Shown: positions 46,113 through 54,697, counted from the first letter of the stretch. The stretch: 64,000 nucleotides of DNA from Couchioplanes caeruleus (GCF_023499255.1 NZ_CP092183.1:937501-1001500), one strand, 5' to 3'. Notes: a model not told the origin generated them from the sequence alone. Made by a program: numbers and translations.

Positions 46113-47533
46113 CTGTCCATGCCGATGGCAGGACCCGGCTCAATGGGCCCGGGTTCGCCTGGCGGAAGCACCACGGGATCGACCCCCTGATGCGTCGCCC
46201 ATGGGTTGTCCGGATCCCAGTGAGTGCGCTCAGAGCGGTCGTCGGAGTCCTTGCGGGTCGCTCGGGACGACGGCTGGGCCATGATGTTTGAAGCGGGTGT
46301 TGATCCGACCGGCCGGCCGGCGGGACGAACCCCGTTGGGGCCGGCTCCTTCCTGGCCGATAACGCCACCGACCGGATTGACGCGACCGCCACCGAGAGCG
46401 CGGCGACCCTGAGTTGTAGCAGGCATTTGGCCGATGGTGCCGCTACCCGGAGTCGCCCCGATAACGCCGCCCGAGGGCAACACCGTGCGGCCCGTCGGGA
46501 TGCCGCTGCCCACCCTCATCGCGCCCTCGGGCAATCGACCACCACCGGGCGTAGGGCCAACTGGAGTCCTTTGGCCGCTCGTCGTGTTCGGCGCGATGAC
46601 CCCTGGAATCGTGCCGACGGAAGTGGGTGGGAGCGCCGGCGTAAGACTGGCGCCTGGCGGGACGACGGACGTCGGTGGAGGTGCGACTGGGCTGGTCGCA
46701 ATTCCCCCCAGGATGGGACCCGTTCCGACGCCGCCTGTTCCCGGACTCCCCGGCGCCGCATGGCTTGAGGAGCCGGGGGTGATGGTGGAGGTGGCCTGTG
46801 CGACGCCGTGGGTGGGACCGGGGCGAGAAGACGAGCTGGAGGCGTGCGTGTCGGCACCACCCGGCGGAGGAATGATGGGTGGGGTAGCAAACCCCGAGTC
46901 GGATGACGACCCGTCATGCCGCGCACCGGATTCGTCATTACCCAATTGCGCCGGGTCGTAAGGCTTGGGCTTCTGGAGTGCGCTCTGTCCGCTGATCACC
47001 GTGCTGCTCAGGTCGTACATGATGACCCGCGCCTGGTTGTTCAGCTGCTCCTGCTGGACTGATGAGACCGGCGGCGTGGTGAACTTCGGTGTCTTGGTGG
47101 GGTCGACAGGCTGGGCGTCCTGTTCGGCCTTCCAGGCCTTGTTGGCGTTCTCGTTGGCCTCGAACTGATCGAACAGCGGCTTCAGTTTGTTCCTGGCCAG
47201 GCTCAGCGTCAGCGCGACCGTGGAGAAGGCCGTGTAGTTGGCCGACGCGGCGTCGTGGGTGGCTTGGAGGTCGGCGATCAGCTTGTCAAGACGCTCGAGG
47301 TAGGCGGCTGCCGCCGGGCTCTTCGACGGGGGCCAGACCGAGGCGAGGTTGTCGCGGTACATCTGGACCTGGCCGAGGTGGGTGATGGTCAGGTCGGCCG
47401 TCTGCCTCCAGCCGGCCACCACGTCGAAGTGCTTGTCCGTGTCTTGATCGGCAATTGCCAACCACATTTCGCGGACGGTCCTCGAATTCCAGTCCGTGCC
47501 GCCGTAGCCGCCGCCTCCGTCTGCGATGAGCAT
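46109..47533 (-). CDS. putative type VII secretion substrate, helical N-domain with long Pro/Gly/Thr-rich tail
   Basis: A 474-residue protein. Residues about 1-170 form amphipathic helices with Trp motifs (VREMWLAIADQDTDKHFDVVAGW, seen here as VREMWLAIA and VVAGWRQTAD, then LASVWPPSKSPAAAAYLERL), reminiscent of WXG100/PPE-type export domains. The remaining 300 residues are low-complexity (PPGGADTHASSSSSRPGPT, TPVGPTPGGGRLPEGAM). Overlaps with mycP (ATGA) and with the upstream small gene (TGATG) make a three-gene operon. Assignment as an ESX substrate rests on context and size; no exact family was recognised. Confidence 0.65.
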   Translation of the reverse strand: MLIADGGGGYGGTDWNSRTVREMWLAIADQDTDKHFDVVAGWRQTADLTITHLGQVQMYRDNLASVWPPSKSPAAAAYLERLDKLIADLQATHDAASANYTAFSTVALTLSLARNKLKPLFDQFEANENANKAWKAEQDAQPVDPTKTPKFTTPPVSSVQQEQLNNQARVIMYDLSSTVISGQSALQKPKPYDPAQLGNDESGARHDGSSSDSGFATPPIIPPPGGADTHASSSSSRPGPTHGVAQATSTITPGSSSHAAPGSPGTGGVGTGPILGGIATSPVAPPPTSVVPPGASLTPALPPTSVGTIPGVIAPNTTSGQRTPVGPTPGGGRLPEGAMRVGSGIPTGRTVLPSGGVIGATPGSGTIGQMPATTQGRRALGGGRVNPVGGVIGQEGAGPNGVRPAGRPVGSTPASNIMAQPSSRATRKDSDDRSERTHWDPDNPWATHQGVDPVVLPPGEPGPIEPGPAIGMDR

Positions 47534-47940
47534 CAGCCGTTCTCCGCCTTCGTGCTGCGTGCCGTGGCGGCGGTCGCTTCGGTGAAGGCTGTTTCGACGT
47601 CTCCGACCTTGGCGTGCGCGTAGGCGTCCGAGTTGCGGTACTCATCGCTGATGGACTGGGCGGCGCTGGCGAAGACGTGCGTACCGTCGCGGAAGTTGTA
47701 GGTGTTGGCCAAGGTCACGTTCTGGACCTCGTTGTGCGCCTTGAGGAACCTCTGCAGCTCGGGGATGCGGTCGTTGGCCTCAGGAAGTTTCGTCATCATC
47801 GACGCGGTGACTCGCTGCAGGTTGGGTTCGTAGCCTGCTTGAACCTCGTTCGCCAGGGTCTTGGCGAACTCCTCCATCGCTTGGATGTCGGTTTCGATCG
47901 CGGTGAAGCTTGTGATCGAGCTGGTCGGCGGCTCGTGCAT
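47533..47940 (-). CDS. small helical protein, probable WXG100-like partner
   Basis: A 135-residue all-helical protein, first gene of the mycosin operon. It has no signal peptide. YxxxD-type sequences, the general type VII export signal, occur at residues 81-85 (YNFRD) and 101-105 (YRNSD). The central WxG turn is not obvious, so this is a distant relative at best. ATG 47940 is preceded by GGGGGAGGG. A possible promoter box TAGTCT lies upstream on the minus strand (47983-47988). It may form a heterodimer with the 474-residue protein. Confidence 0.6.
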   Translation of the reverse strand: MHEPPTSSITSFTAIETDIQAMEEFAKTLANEVQAGYEPNLQRVTASMMTKLPEANDRIPELQRFLKAHNEVQNVTLANTYNFRDGTHVFASAAQSISDEYRNSDAYAHAKVGDVETAFTEATAATARSTKAENG

Positions 47941-48061
47941 GACGCCTGGGCCCTCCCCCGAGAGTGCGCGAAGTCTTCCGCGAGACTAGTCGGTGACGGC
48001 CGGTGTTCTCGACCCCGTGCCCGGGCCTGTGGACAGACGGCCGTCTATTCACCAGCCTCGC

Positions 48062-48107
48062 CCACCGCCGCAAGCCGGAGTCCTCACCGCGGCAAGCCGG
48101 AGTCCCG
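48062..48107. repeat. direct duplication of the accE 3' tail
   Basis: GCAAGCCGGAGTCC occurs twice, about 22 bp apart. The right copy is the coding end of accE (Ser-Gly-Leu-Pro-Arg); the left copy lies just after its stop. It looks like a small tandem duplication of the gene's last codons. Confidence 0.7.
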
Positions 48108-48281
48108 CCAGGAGCCTCGTCCGGCGCCGCGCCGGGCGCTGCGCGTCCAAGGGCTCGTCGATGGCTTCGCGGTGCTCCCATCCGTACCCGTGTATCGGCT
48201 GGCCAGGGCTCCGACCAGGGCGGCCAGCTCTTCCGGGGTCGGTACGCCGCGCACCACGCTGACCAGCGGTTCCTCTTCCAT
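48084..48281 (-). CDS. accE: acyl-CoA carboxylase epsilon subunit
   Basis: A 65-residue protein matching the actinobacterial epsilon family: EPLVSVVRGVPTPEELAALV at the start and the W-x-R-S-A-R ... RGSWRDSGLPR ending. Epsilon bridges and stabilises the beta-alpha carboxylase complex. ATG 48281 has TACCCT exactly 6 nt upstream on the minus strand. Unusually, the beta-subunit gene is not adjacent: a kinase, a small gene and two M50-like genes lie between. Confidence 0.9.
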   Translation of the reverse strand: MEEEPLVSVVRGVPTPEELAALVGALASRYTGTDGSTAKPSTSPWTRSARRGAGRGSWRDSGLPR

Positions 48282-48287
48282 TGATCA

Positions 48288-48293
48288 AGGGTA
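48288..48293 (-). promoter_or_regulatory. -10 box TACCCT of accE (leaderless)
   Basis: On the minus strand TACCCT ends 6 nt before ATG 48281. accE therefore appears to have its own promoter. Confidence 0.6.
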
Positions 48294-48383
48294 CGACCGT
48301 ACCGGTGGGTACGCGGTGACACGCGTCCCACACTCGGCTGATCGATTCGCTGCGGCTCGACATGACCGGGTATTTTCTGCGTG

Positions 48384-51300
48384 ATGTCTACTTCCCCCCC
48401 GCTCGTAGTCGCTGACCGCTACCGGCTTGTCGCGCCGCTCGGTCAGGGCGGGATGGGTCGTGTCTGGCGGGCGACCGACGTCGTCCTGCACCGTGATGTG
48501 GCGATCAAGGAGCTCGTTCCGCCTCCCGGCCTGACGCCGGACGAGCGGCGGGAGATGCGCGAGCGGTCGCTGCGCGAGGCCCGAGCCATCGCCCGGCTCA
48601 ACAACATCAATGTGGTGCGCGTCTTCGACGTGCTGCGGACCGACGCCGATCCGTGGATCGTCATGGAGTACGTGCCGTCGCGCTCCCTTCAGGACATCCT
48701 CGCCAGCGACGGGCCTTTCAACCCGGTTCGTGCGGCTGAGATCGGGCTCGGCGTGCTGGGTGCGTTGCGTGCGGCGCACCGCGCGGGCGTCGTGCACCGC
48801 GACGTGAAGCCCGGCAACGTGCTGATCGGCGAGGACGGCCGGGTCGTGCTGACCGACTTCGGCCTGGCCACGGTGCCCGGCGACCCCAACGTCACCCGGA
48901 CGGGGCTGGTGCTGGGCTCACCCGCGTACATTGCTCCGGAGCGTGCCCGGGACGGCACGGCAGGCCCCGGTGCTGATCTCTGGTCTCTCGGCGCGACCCT
49001 CTACGCGGCCGTGGAGGGCGCGTCACCGTTCGCGCGACCGTCCGCGATCGCGACGCTGGCGGCGCTGGCCACCGAGAACCCGCCGCCGGCCCGCAACGCC
49101 GGCCCGCTGAAGCCGGTCCTCAACGGCCTGCTGCGCAAGGACCCGGCGCACCGGATCAACGCCGACGAGGCGGAACGGTTGCTGCTGCGCGCCGCCGGCC
49201 GCCGGTCGAAGATCACGTTCCCGATGAGCCCGTCGATGCGCCGGCCCGGCATCGGCCGCGAACGCCCGCCGGTCGTCCCCGGCGTGTCCGCCAGCGCCCC
49301 GGTCGTACCCGGCCCGCGCCCGCCCGTGACGGGCCCCTCGGCCGGCACCCCGCCGGTCTCCCCGGGCGCGCCGCCGGTTTCGCCCGGCCGTTCCGGCGCG
49401 CCGCCCGTTTCTCCCGGCCGTTCCGGCGCGCCGCCGGTGACGACCGGCCGCGCTTCCGCCGCGCCGCCTCCGGTCGCGCCCGGTCGCGCCGCTGCGACGC
49501 CGCCCGTCGCACCCGGTCGTGCGGCCGCGCCCCCGCCCGGACGTGCGACAACGCCCGGCCACCCCGCCATCGACCCGGCGGCGCAGAACCGTCCGCAGAG
49601 CGGAGCCCCCGCTGGTCGCGCTCCCATCTTCGCCCCCGGCAAGGCGACGGTCGGCCGCGCGCCGCGTCCCGCGGACACGCCGACCCGCATCGACGCACCG
49701 CTCCCGCCCGAGGGTCCGGCTGCTTTGAAAAGTACGGGCACAGCAAAGCCACCGCCCCCACAGGCGGCAACCGGAGTGGAAAGAGGCACCGCCCTCGACG
49801 CGACGATGCGCGGGTCGGGCTCCGCCCCGGGGTCGTTCACGGTCGAGGAAGTAGCCGCAGCCCGCAAGCGCGCGACGGCCCCCCAGCCACCGTCGAGCCG
49901 TGCCCCGGCAGTAGCGCCCCCAGCCTCAACCCCCAACCGGGACACCCCGGCAACGCCAACGACCGCCACCCCGTCGGCCTCCGCCGCGCCGGTGTCGACG
50001 CCTGCCCCGCCGACGACGCAAAAGACGTCGGCGCCCACCGCGAGCAAGCCGACCTCGAGCGAATCGCCCGCCGCGCCGGCTGCTTCCGCCTCGACGGCTT
50101 CCCCGGCGTCCTCCGCGTCGACCGCCGAGCCTGCATCGCCTGTCGACTCCGCGTCGCCCGTCGATCCCGCGTCGACTGCCGATCCCGCCTCGTCTGCCGA
50201 TTCCGCGTCGGTTGACGGCTCGGTGTCGGCTGCCGGCTCCGCGTCGCCCGCCGAGTCCGCTTCGCCCGCCGAGTCCGCATCACCTGCCGGGTCCACTTCG
50301 GCCGCCGCGCCGGCGGGGTCGGCATCCCGCCAGCCCTTCGGCCCGCGCCCGGGGAGCCCGCCGGCCACCCCGCCCAGCGCACCGGCGCAGGCCGAGGCCA
50401 CCGCGTCCGAGGAAGGCTCGTCTCCGAAGTCGGCGCCCAGCGCGGTCGCCGACGATCAGAAGGCGCTCCCGGCTGAGCCGTCCAGCTCTGAGAAGGGCAA
50501 GGCCGCCCAGCCTTCGACCGCCGCCGAGACGGCCGGTAAGGACCAGGACGGCAAGGCGGCCCCGACGGCCGACGAGGCGACAGTTGCCAACGCCCCGGCA
50601 CCGGACACAGAGCCGGCCGACAAGCTCGAGGCCGGCGACGCGGTCAAGGCCGTCGCGGCGGAGCAGAGCACAGCCAAGGTGGCCAGCGCCGCGACGGAGT
50701 CCGAAGCGCCGGCGGCCGACCGCAAGGCCGAGGACGACGCCGACGGCAAGACAGCGGCCGGTAAGCCGACGGTGGGTGCTCGGGCCGGTACGACCCCGGG
50801 AAGCAAGCCCTCCCGCAAGAAGGGTCGGGGCCGCCAGGCGAAGGTGCCTCCCACGGACGCCAAGAAGCCCGCCGGGCAAGCGCTCGCTCCCACCCCGGAG
50901 GCATCGAACGCAGCCGCTCCCGCGTCCGGCAGCCCGATCAAGCCTGACATCAAGGCCGAGCCAGAGCAGCCGGGTCCGGACAAGTCGGAGTCCGAGCCGG
51001 AGAAGGCGCAGCCGAAGCAGGCCGACGGCGCCTCTGAGCAGCCACAGGACGAGGCCGCCAAGACCAACGCCGCAAAGACCGGCTCGAAGGCCGCGGCCAA
51101 ACTTGACCAGACCCAGGTCGCAGCCACGGCAACCGGACCCACCGCAGCAACGAAACCCCCGGCCAAGGCTGAAGCGGCCAAGTCCGATGTGGCCACGGAG
51201 GGCGCGTCGGCTACCAGGACGACCAAGGTCGCCGACGACGCGAGCAAGTCGGCGAAGGCCGGGAACAAGTCGACGGCCGGACAGTCCGGGGCGGAGCCGG

Positions 51301-52220
51301 CCCGTACGCGGGTGATTCCAGCGGCGGGCAGCATGCCGAGCCGGCGTTCGCAGCGGGCTGCCGCCGAGGCTGCCACCAGGAGCGGCGTCGTCGCCTCGGA
51401 CGCTCCCGTGTCCGGGGGCTCGGGGGTGCTGCCTTCGAGCCGGCCCGCGTGGCAGCCGATGAACTTCCGGGAGCCGTCCGCCGGCCGGCGCGGGCTGACC
51501 GTTTTCGGTGTCACGCTCACGCGGCGGCAGACCGTCATCGCGTTGGCGATTCTGGCCGTCGTACTCATGCTTCTTGTTGTTGTGCCGCTCGCTTATGCCA
51601 TCGGCGACGACGATGTCACGGAGCCGGGCCCGCAGCGCGGGGCGGCGCCGGTGGCGAGTGCCGGGAAACCGCAGCAGTCCGCTGCGGCCGCGGCGCCGCA
51701 GACCTCGGCTGCGCCGAAGCCGACGACCACCACGCCCTCCCCGCCGCCGTCGTCCGCGCCGGCCCGCAACGATGGTGCGGTGCCGAAGGGCTGGAAGGCG
51801 TACGGCAACTCCCGCACCGGGTTCTCCGTACCGTTGCCTGCCGGGGTGTCCGTGCAGGTCAACAACCCGGGCGAGACCGAGTTCCGGTACAACAACCGGC
51901 TGCTGATCATCTCGCAGACCGACCAGCCCGCGGCGGACCCGATGGCCGACTGGAAGCAGCAGGAGGCGACCCGCTCGGGCGGCAAGTACCGGAATTATCA
52001 GCGCATCAAGATGGTGCCCGTCGACTACTTCCAGAAGGGCGTCGACTGGGAGTTCCTCTACACCACCGTCAGCGGGAACCGGCAGCACGCGGTGAAGCGG
52101 AACTTCCTCACCGGGCCGAAGAAGGCGTACAGCATCAACTGGTACACCACGCCCGAGGACTGGGACGCGGCGAAGAAAGATCTTCAGGCCATCTACGACG
52201 GGTTCAAGCCGCTGTCGTGA
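48384..52220 (+). CDS. giant transmembrane Ser/Thr protein kinase with 700-residue low-complexity linker
   Basis: A 1278-residue kinase. The kinase domain (about 8-275) has LGQGGMGRVWRA, VAIKEL, HRDVKPGNVL, DFGLATV and APERARD. A Pro/Ala-rich then Ala/Ser/Lys/Glu-rich linker (about 290-1020) carries short repeats such as SPGRSGAPPV and SPAES-type units. Near residue 1050 a TM helix (VIALAILAVVLMLLVVVPLA) leads to an outer domain beginning VPKGWKAYGNSRTGFSVPLP. That domain resembles the one in the kinase at 23044-24975. ATG 48384 has TATTTT 7 nt upstream. The kinase domain points rightward, between accE and the M50 pair. Confidence 0.92.
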   Translation: MSTSPPLVVADRYRLVAPLGQGGMGRVWRATDVVLHRDVAIKELVPPPGLTPDERREMRERSLREARAIARLNNINVVRVFDVLRTDADPWIVMEYVPSRSLQDILASDGPFNPVRAAEIGLGVLGALRAAHRAGVVHRDVKPGNVLIGEDGRVVLTDFGLATVPGDPNVTRTGLVLGSPAYIAPERARDGTAGPGADLWSLGATLYAAVEGASPFARPSAIATLAALATENPPPARNAGPLKPVLNGLLRKDPAHRINADEAERLLLRAAGRRSKITFPMSPSMRRPGIGRERPPVVPGVSASAPVVPGPRPPVTGPSAGTPPVSPGAPPVSPGRSGAPPVSPGRSGAPPVTTGRASAAPPPVAPGRAAATPPVAPGRAAAPPPGRATTPGHPAIDPAAQNRPQSGAPAGRAPIFAPGKATVGRAPRPADTPTRIDAPLPPEGPAALKSTGTAKPPPPQAATGVERGTALDATMRGSGSAPGSFTVEEVAAARKRATAPQPPSSRAPAVAPPASTPNRDTPATPTTATPSASAAPVSTPAPPTTQKTSAPTASKPTSSESPAAPAASASTASPASSASTAEPASPVDSASPVDPASTADPASSADSASVDGSVSAAGSASPAESASPAESASPAGSTSAAAPAGSASRQPFGPRPGSPPATPPSAPAQAEATASEEGSSPKSAPSAVADDQKALPAEPSSSEKGKAAQPSTAAETAGKDQDGKAAPTADEATVANAPAPDTEPADKLEAGDAVKAVAAEQSTAKVASAATESEAPAADRKAEDDADGKTAAGKPTVGARAGTTPGSKPSRKKGRGRQAKVPPTDAKKPAGQALAPTPEASNAAAPASGSPIKPDIKAEPEQPGPDKSESEPEKAQPKQADGASEQPQDEAAKTNAAKTGSKAAAKLDQTQVAATATGPTAATKPPAKAEAAKSDVATEGASATRTTKVADDASKSAKAGNKSTAGQSGAEPARTRVIPAAGSMPSRRSQRAAAEAATRSGVVASDAPVSGGSGVLPSSRPAWQPMNFREPSAGRRGLTVFGVTLTRRQTVIALAILAVVLMLLVVVPLAYAIGDDDVTEPGPQRGAAPVASAGKPQQSAAAAAPQTSAAPKPTTTTPSPPPSSAPARNDGAVPKGWKAYGNSRTGFSVPLPAGVSVQVNNPGETEFRYNNRLLIISQTDQPAADPMADWKQQEATRSGGKYRNYQRIKMVPVDYFQKGVDWEFLYTTVSGNRQHAVKRNFLTGPKKAYSINWYTTPEDWDAAKKDLQAIYDGFKPLS

Positions 52221-52283
52221 ATCCGGGCGCATGAGCCCTCACGTGAATGGGTAGTCATCGTGAACCATCACTGGAGGTGCACG

Positions 52284-52496
52284 ATGTTCCGCCGACACGG
52301 GAGCAAGCCCACCATCGGGCTGTGGATGCTCGTCGCGCTCGCTGACATCGCCATCCTGGTGGCGGCCGTGGGCATGATGACCTTCGCGCTGGCCGCCGCC
52401 GGGGCGATGATCGTGGCCGGTGCCGTCGCCGGTGCCTGGCAGCTGCAACGGCGTACCCAAGCAGACACGTCACCAGCTTTGCGCCGCCGCGCCTGA
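52284..52496 (+). CDS. small two-helix membrane protein
   Basis: A 70-residue protein: a short basic N-terminus (FRRHGSKPT), two TM helices (LWMLVALADIAILVAAVGMM and FALAAAGAMIVAGAVAGAW) and a polar basic tail. ATG 52284 follows GGAGG with about 6 nt between; GTG 52260 is less likely. No homologue is recognised. It lies 63 bp after the kinase gene and may be co-expressed. Confidence 0.6.
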   Translation: MFRRHGSKPTIGLWMLVALADIAILVAAVGMMTFALAAAGAMIVAGAVAGAWQLQRRTQADTSPALRRRA

Positions 52497-52508
52497 AGGA
52501 GTCGCCGC

Positions 52509-52690
52509 GCGTGACCGCGCTCCGCGTGGGGCGTTGCGGTCCGCGGTTCGCGTGAGCCACCGCCCGCGACCGCGGTTTGCGGCGCATGGCCGGGCTCCGC
52601 GTCGGGGGATGCCGCGTGTGACCGGGCTCCGCCTGAGGCGTCGCGCGTGACCCTGCTCCGCTTGGGGCGTCGCGCGTGACCCTGCTCCGC
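52509..52690. repeat. degenerate 29-33-bp GC-rich tandem repeats
   Basis: Units with the core GTGACC(G/C)xGCTCCGC occur at 52509 and about 52583, then at 29-bp spacing at 52616, 52645 and 52674. They are non-coding and have no unique spacers. Confidence 0.6.
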
Positions 52691-52761
52691 ACCAGATGGG
52701 AGTCGCTGCGTAGGGCGAGCCGCGTTGCGGGAAGAAGTTGCCGCGCTGGGGTAAAGCCGCG

Positions 52762-52922
52762 CCCAGCGCGAGACGGCGGCCGTGGGTGAGGAGCCCGCCG
52801 CGAGACGGCGGCCGTGGGTGAGGAGCCCGGCGCGAGGCGGCCGGCGTGGGTGAGGAGCCCGGCGTGCGACGGCCGCCGTGGGTGAGGAGCCCAGCGTGAG
52901 ACGGCCGGCGCGGGTGAGGAAG
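52762..52922. repeat. 32-bp tandem repeat array
   Basis: Four full 32-bp units begin at 52785, 52817, 52849 and 52881, with partial units at each end. Each contains GGTGAGGAGCCC followed by a GCG-rich half. The array lies 80 bp upstream of the first M50-like gene. Units are contiguous, so this is not a CRISPR array. Confidence 0.85.
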
Positions 52923-52987
52923 CTGCGCCTGCCGTCGTTCGTCGCCGATTCGCAGGTTGCTGTGCGGCTGGAGCGGCATTGATCCGC

Positions 52988-52993
52988 TACGCT
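52988..52993 (+). promoter_or_regulatory. -10 box TACGCT of the first M50-like gene
   Basis: TACGCT ends 8 nt before GTG 53002; there is no Shine-Dalgarno sequence. Confidence 0.5.
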
Positions 52994-53001
52994 CGCGGGC
53001 T

Positions 53002-53745
53002 GTGGCGATCGACTCGGTGACTGACGTGTGGGACACCCTGCTCAGCGCCCAACCTGACCCGCCCCGGACGCTTGTGCTGATCACCGCGGTGGTCGCGCTC
53101 GCAGTCGTGGCTTTCCGGCCGGTGTGGCGGATCGCCCGGAATGCGATCACCATCGCCCATGAGGGCGGCCACGCCCTGGCCGCGCTGCTGACCGGGCGCA
53201 AGTTGCGCGGCATCCGCCTCGAGTTCGACACGTCGGGGCTGACTTTGTCGGCCGGGCGGCCGACCGGGCCGGGCATGATCTTCACGCTGCTTGCCGGGTA
53301 CGTCGCCCCGTCGCTGATCGGGCTCGCAGGCGCATGGCTGCTCGGCGGGAACCGGATCACGTTGCTGCTGTGGGTGGCCGTCGTGCTGCTGCTGCTCATG
53401 CTCATCAACATCCGAAACGTGTTCGGCGTGGTGTCCGTCCTGGTCACCGGCGTGATCGTCTTTGCCGTGTCGTGGTCGGCGTCGCCACAGGTGCAGTCGC
53501 TGTTCGCGTACGTGGGGGTGTGGTTCCTGTTGATCGGCGGAGTCCGCCCGGTCTTCGAGCTGCAGTCGTTGCGCAGCCGGGGGCGGATGCCCGAGTCGGA
53601 TGCGGATCAGTTGGCCGGACTCACGCACGTACCGGCGTTGTTCTGGGTCGGCCTGTTCCTGATCGTCGACGTGGCGGCGCTGCTGATCGGTACGTTCCTG
53701 CTGGCCGGGCAGTGGTTGCCCGACCTGGCCACTTCGAGTAGCTGA
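53002..53745 (+). CDS. M50-like membrane metalloprotease, paralogue 1
   Basis: A 247-residue integral membrane protein with about six TM helices. The first loop/helix carries HEGGHALAALLTGR (His53, Glu54, His57), the HExxH-type zinc motif of M50B-like proteases, preceded by the conserved AITIA. Later features are YVAPSLIGLAGAWLLGG, the NxxNVFG-like INIRNVFGVV and VGVWFLLIGGVRPVFEL. No PDZ domain is present. It pairs with the next gene, which has the same layout. The substrate could be a membrane-bound anti-sigma or signal protein (inference). Confidence 0.85.
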   Translation: MAIDSVTDVWDTLLSAQPDPPRTLVLITAVVALAVVAFRPVWRIARNAITIAHEGGHALAALLTGRKLRGIRLEFDTSGLTLSAGRPTGPGMIFTLLAGYVAPSLIGLAGAWLLGGNRITLLLWVAVVLLLLMLINIRNVFGVVSVLVTGVIVFAVSWSASPQVQSLFAYVGVWFLLIGGVRPVFELQSLRSRGRMPESDADQLAGLTHVPALFWVGLFLIVDVAALLIGTFLLAGQWLPDLATSSS

Positions 53746-53797
53746 ACGGCGACACATTGAGTATGCCGCGGTGATGCGCGTCACCGGAGGCGGTCGA

Positions 53798-53803
53798 TAG
53801 CTT
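53798..53803 (+). promoter_or_regulatory. -10 box TAGCTT of the second M50-like gene (leaderless)
   Basis: TAGCTT ends 7 nt before ATG 53811, so the paralogue has its own promoter, 53 bp after the first gene's stop. Confidence 0.55.
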
Positions 53804-53810
53804 CCACCGC

Positions 53811-54467
53811 ATGGCTGCTGACCTGGGCATGGCCTGGAGCACCGGCGTGGTGGCGTTCGTCGCAGCCGTGCCGTTGTGGCGATACACGACGAACGCGATC
53901 GCCATCGCCCACGAGGGCGGTCACGCCGTGTTCGGCTGGCTGTTCGGCTCGGCCGTGAAGCACGTCAAGATCTTCCATGGCGGCGCGGGCGAGATGCTGC
54001 CCGGCACCGAGAACTGGTTGTCGAGGTTCATGTCGCTGATCGCCGGCTACCTGGGGCCGTCCATCTTCGGCTTCGGCGGCGTGCAACTGCTGGTCCACGA
54101 TGTCGACCCGCGATCAGTGCTGTTCCTCAGCCTCCTGTTCCTCGTGGGCGTACTGATCATGACGCGCAACCTCTTCGGCGTCTTCGTCATCCTCTTCGTC
54201 GGCACGATGCTGTGGGCGGTCGCGATGAGGTCGACGGAGGCGGTGCAGCTCGTCTTCTCGTACGTGTGGGTGTGGTTCCTGCTGATGGGCGGCGTGCGGC
54301 AGGTGCCGGAGTTGTTCTGGTCGATGCACACCGACTCGACGACCGACGCGGGGCTGCTGCAGAAGCACACCCTGATCGGCGACGTGGTGTGGCTGTTCGT
54401 CTTCTGGCTGCTGTCACTGGGCGCCCTGGTCTACGGCGGCGCCCTCCTGCTACGCCACGGCACCTGA
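53811..54467 (+). CDS. M50-like membrane metalloprotease, paralogue 2
   Basis: A 218-residue paralogue of the preceding protein. It shows AIAIAHEGGHAVFGWLFG (His34, Glu35, His38), YLGPSIFGFGG, MTRNLFGVFVILFVG and VWVWFLLMGGVRQVPEL, each alignable with the upstream gene. The two probably arose by tandem duplication and may form a heterodimer or serve different substrates. Downstream is another 32-33-bp repeat array. Confidence 0.85.
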   Translation: MAADLGMAWSTGVVAFVAAVPLWRYTTNAIAIAHEGGHAVFGWLFGSAVKHVKIFHGGAGEMLPGTENWLSRFMSLIAGYLGPSIFGFGGVQLLVHDVDPRSVLFLSLLFLVGVLIMTRNLFGVFVILFVGTMLWAVAMRSTEAVQLVFSYVWVWFLLMGGVRQVPELFWSMHTDSTTDAGLLQKHTLIGDVVWLFVFWLLSLGALVYGGALLLRHGT

Positions 54468-54482
54468 CGACCGGCGGGCCCG

Positions 54483-54612
54483 GCGCGTAAGGACAGCGCG
54501 CCAGCTGCGCCGCAGCGCGTGAGGACCGGCGGCCCTACTGCGCCGCAGCGCGTGAGGACCGGCGAGTCCGCTGCGGTACAGCGTGTAAGGACCGGCGGGA
54601 CCACTGCGCCGC
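54483..54612. repeat. 32-33-bp tandem repeat array after the M50 pair
   Basis: Four units start at about 54483, 54515, 54548 and 54581. Each contains GCGTGAGGACCGGCG or a close variant and a TGCGCCGCA end. Period and the GTGAGGA core resemble the array at 52762-52922. The gap 54468-54697 holds no gene. Confidence 0.75.
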
Positions 54613-54697
54613 GGGGTGGAAGGTCGGCGCGCCCTGCGGGGTGTGAGGCTGGCGCGTCTCTCTGCCGCCGGAGCTGCGTCAAGCCGGCGGCGGCGTC

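Noticed and set aside
46109..46960. Plus-strand proline/valine-rich frame opposite the Pro/Gly-rich tail of the 474-residue protein
   Set aside because: It mirrors the low-complexity tail; operon overlaps with mycP and the upstream gene support the minus-strand gene.
52762..54612. 32-33-bp repeats as a CRISPR array
   Set aside because: Units are contiguous with no unique spacers, and no cas genes are present.
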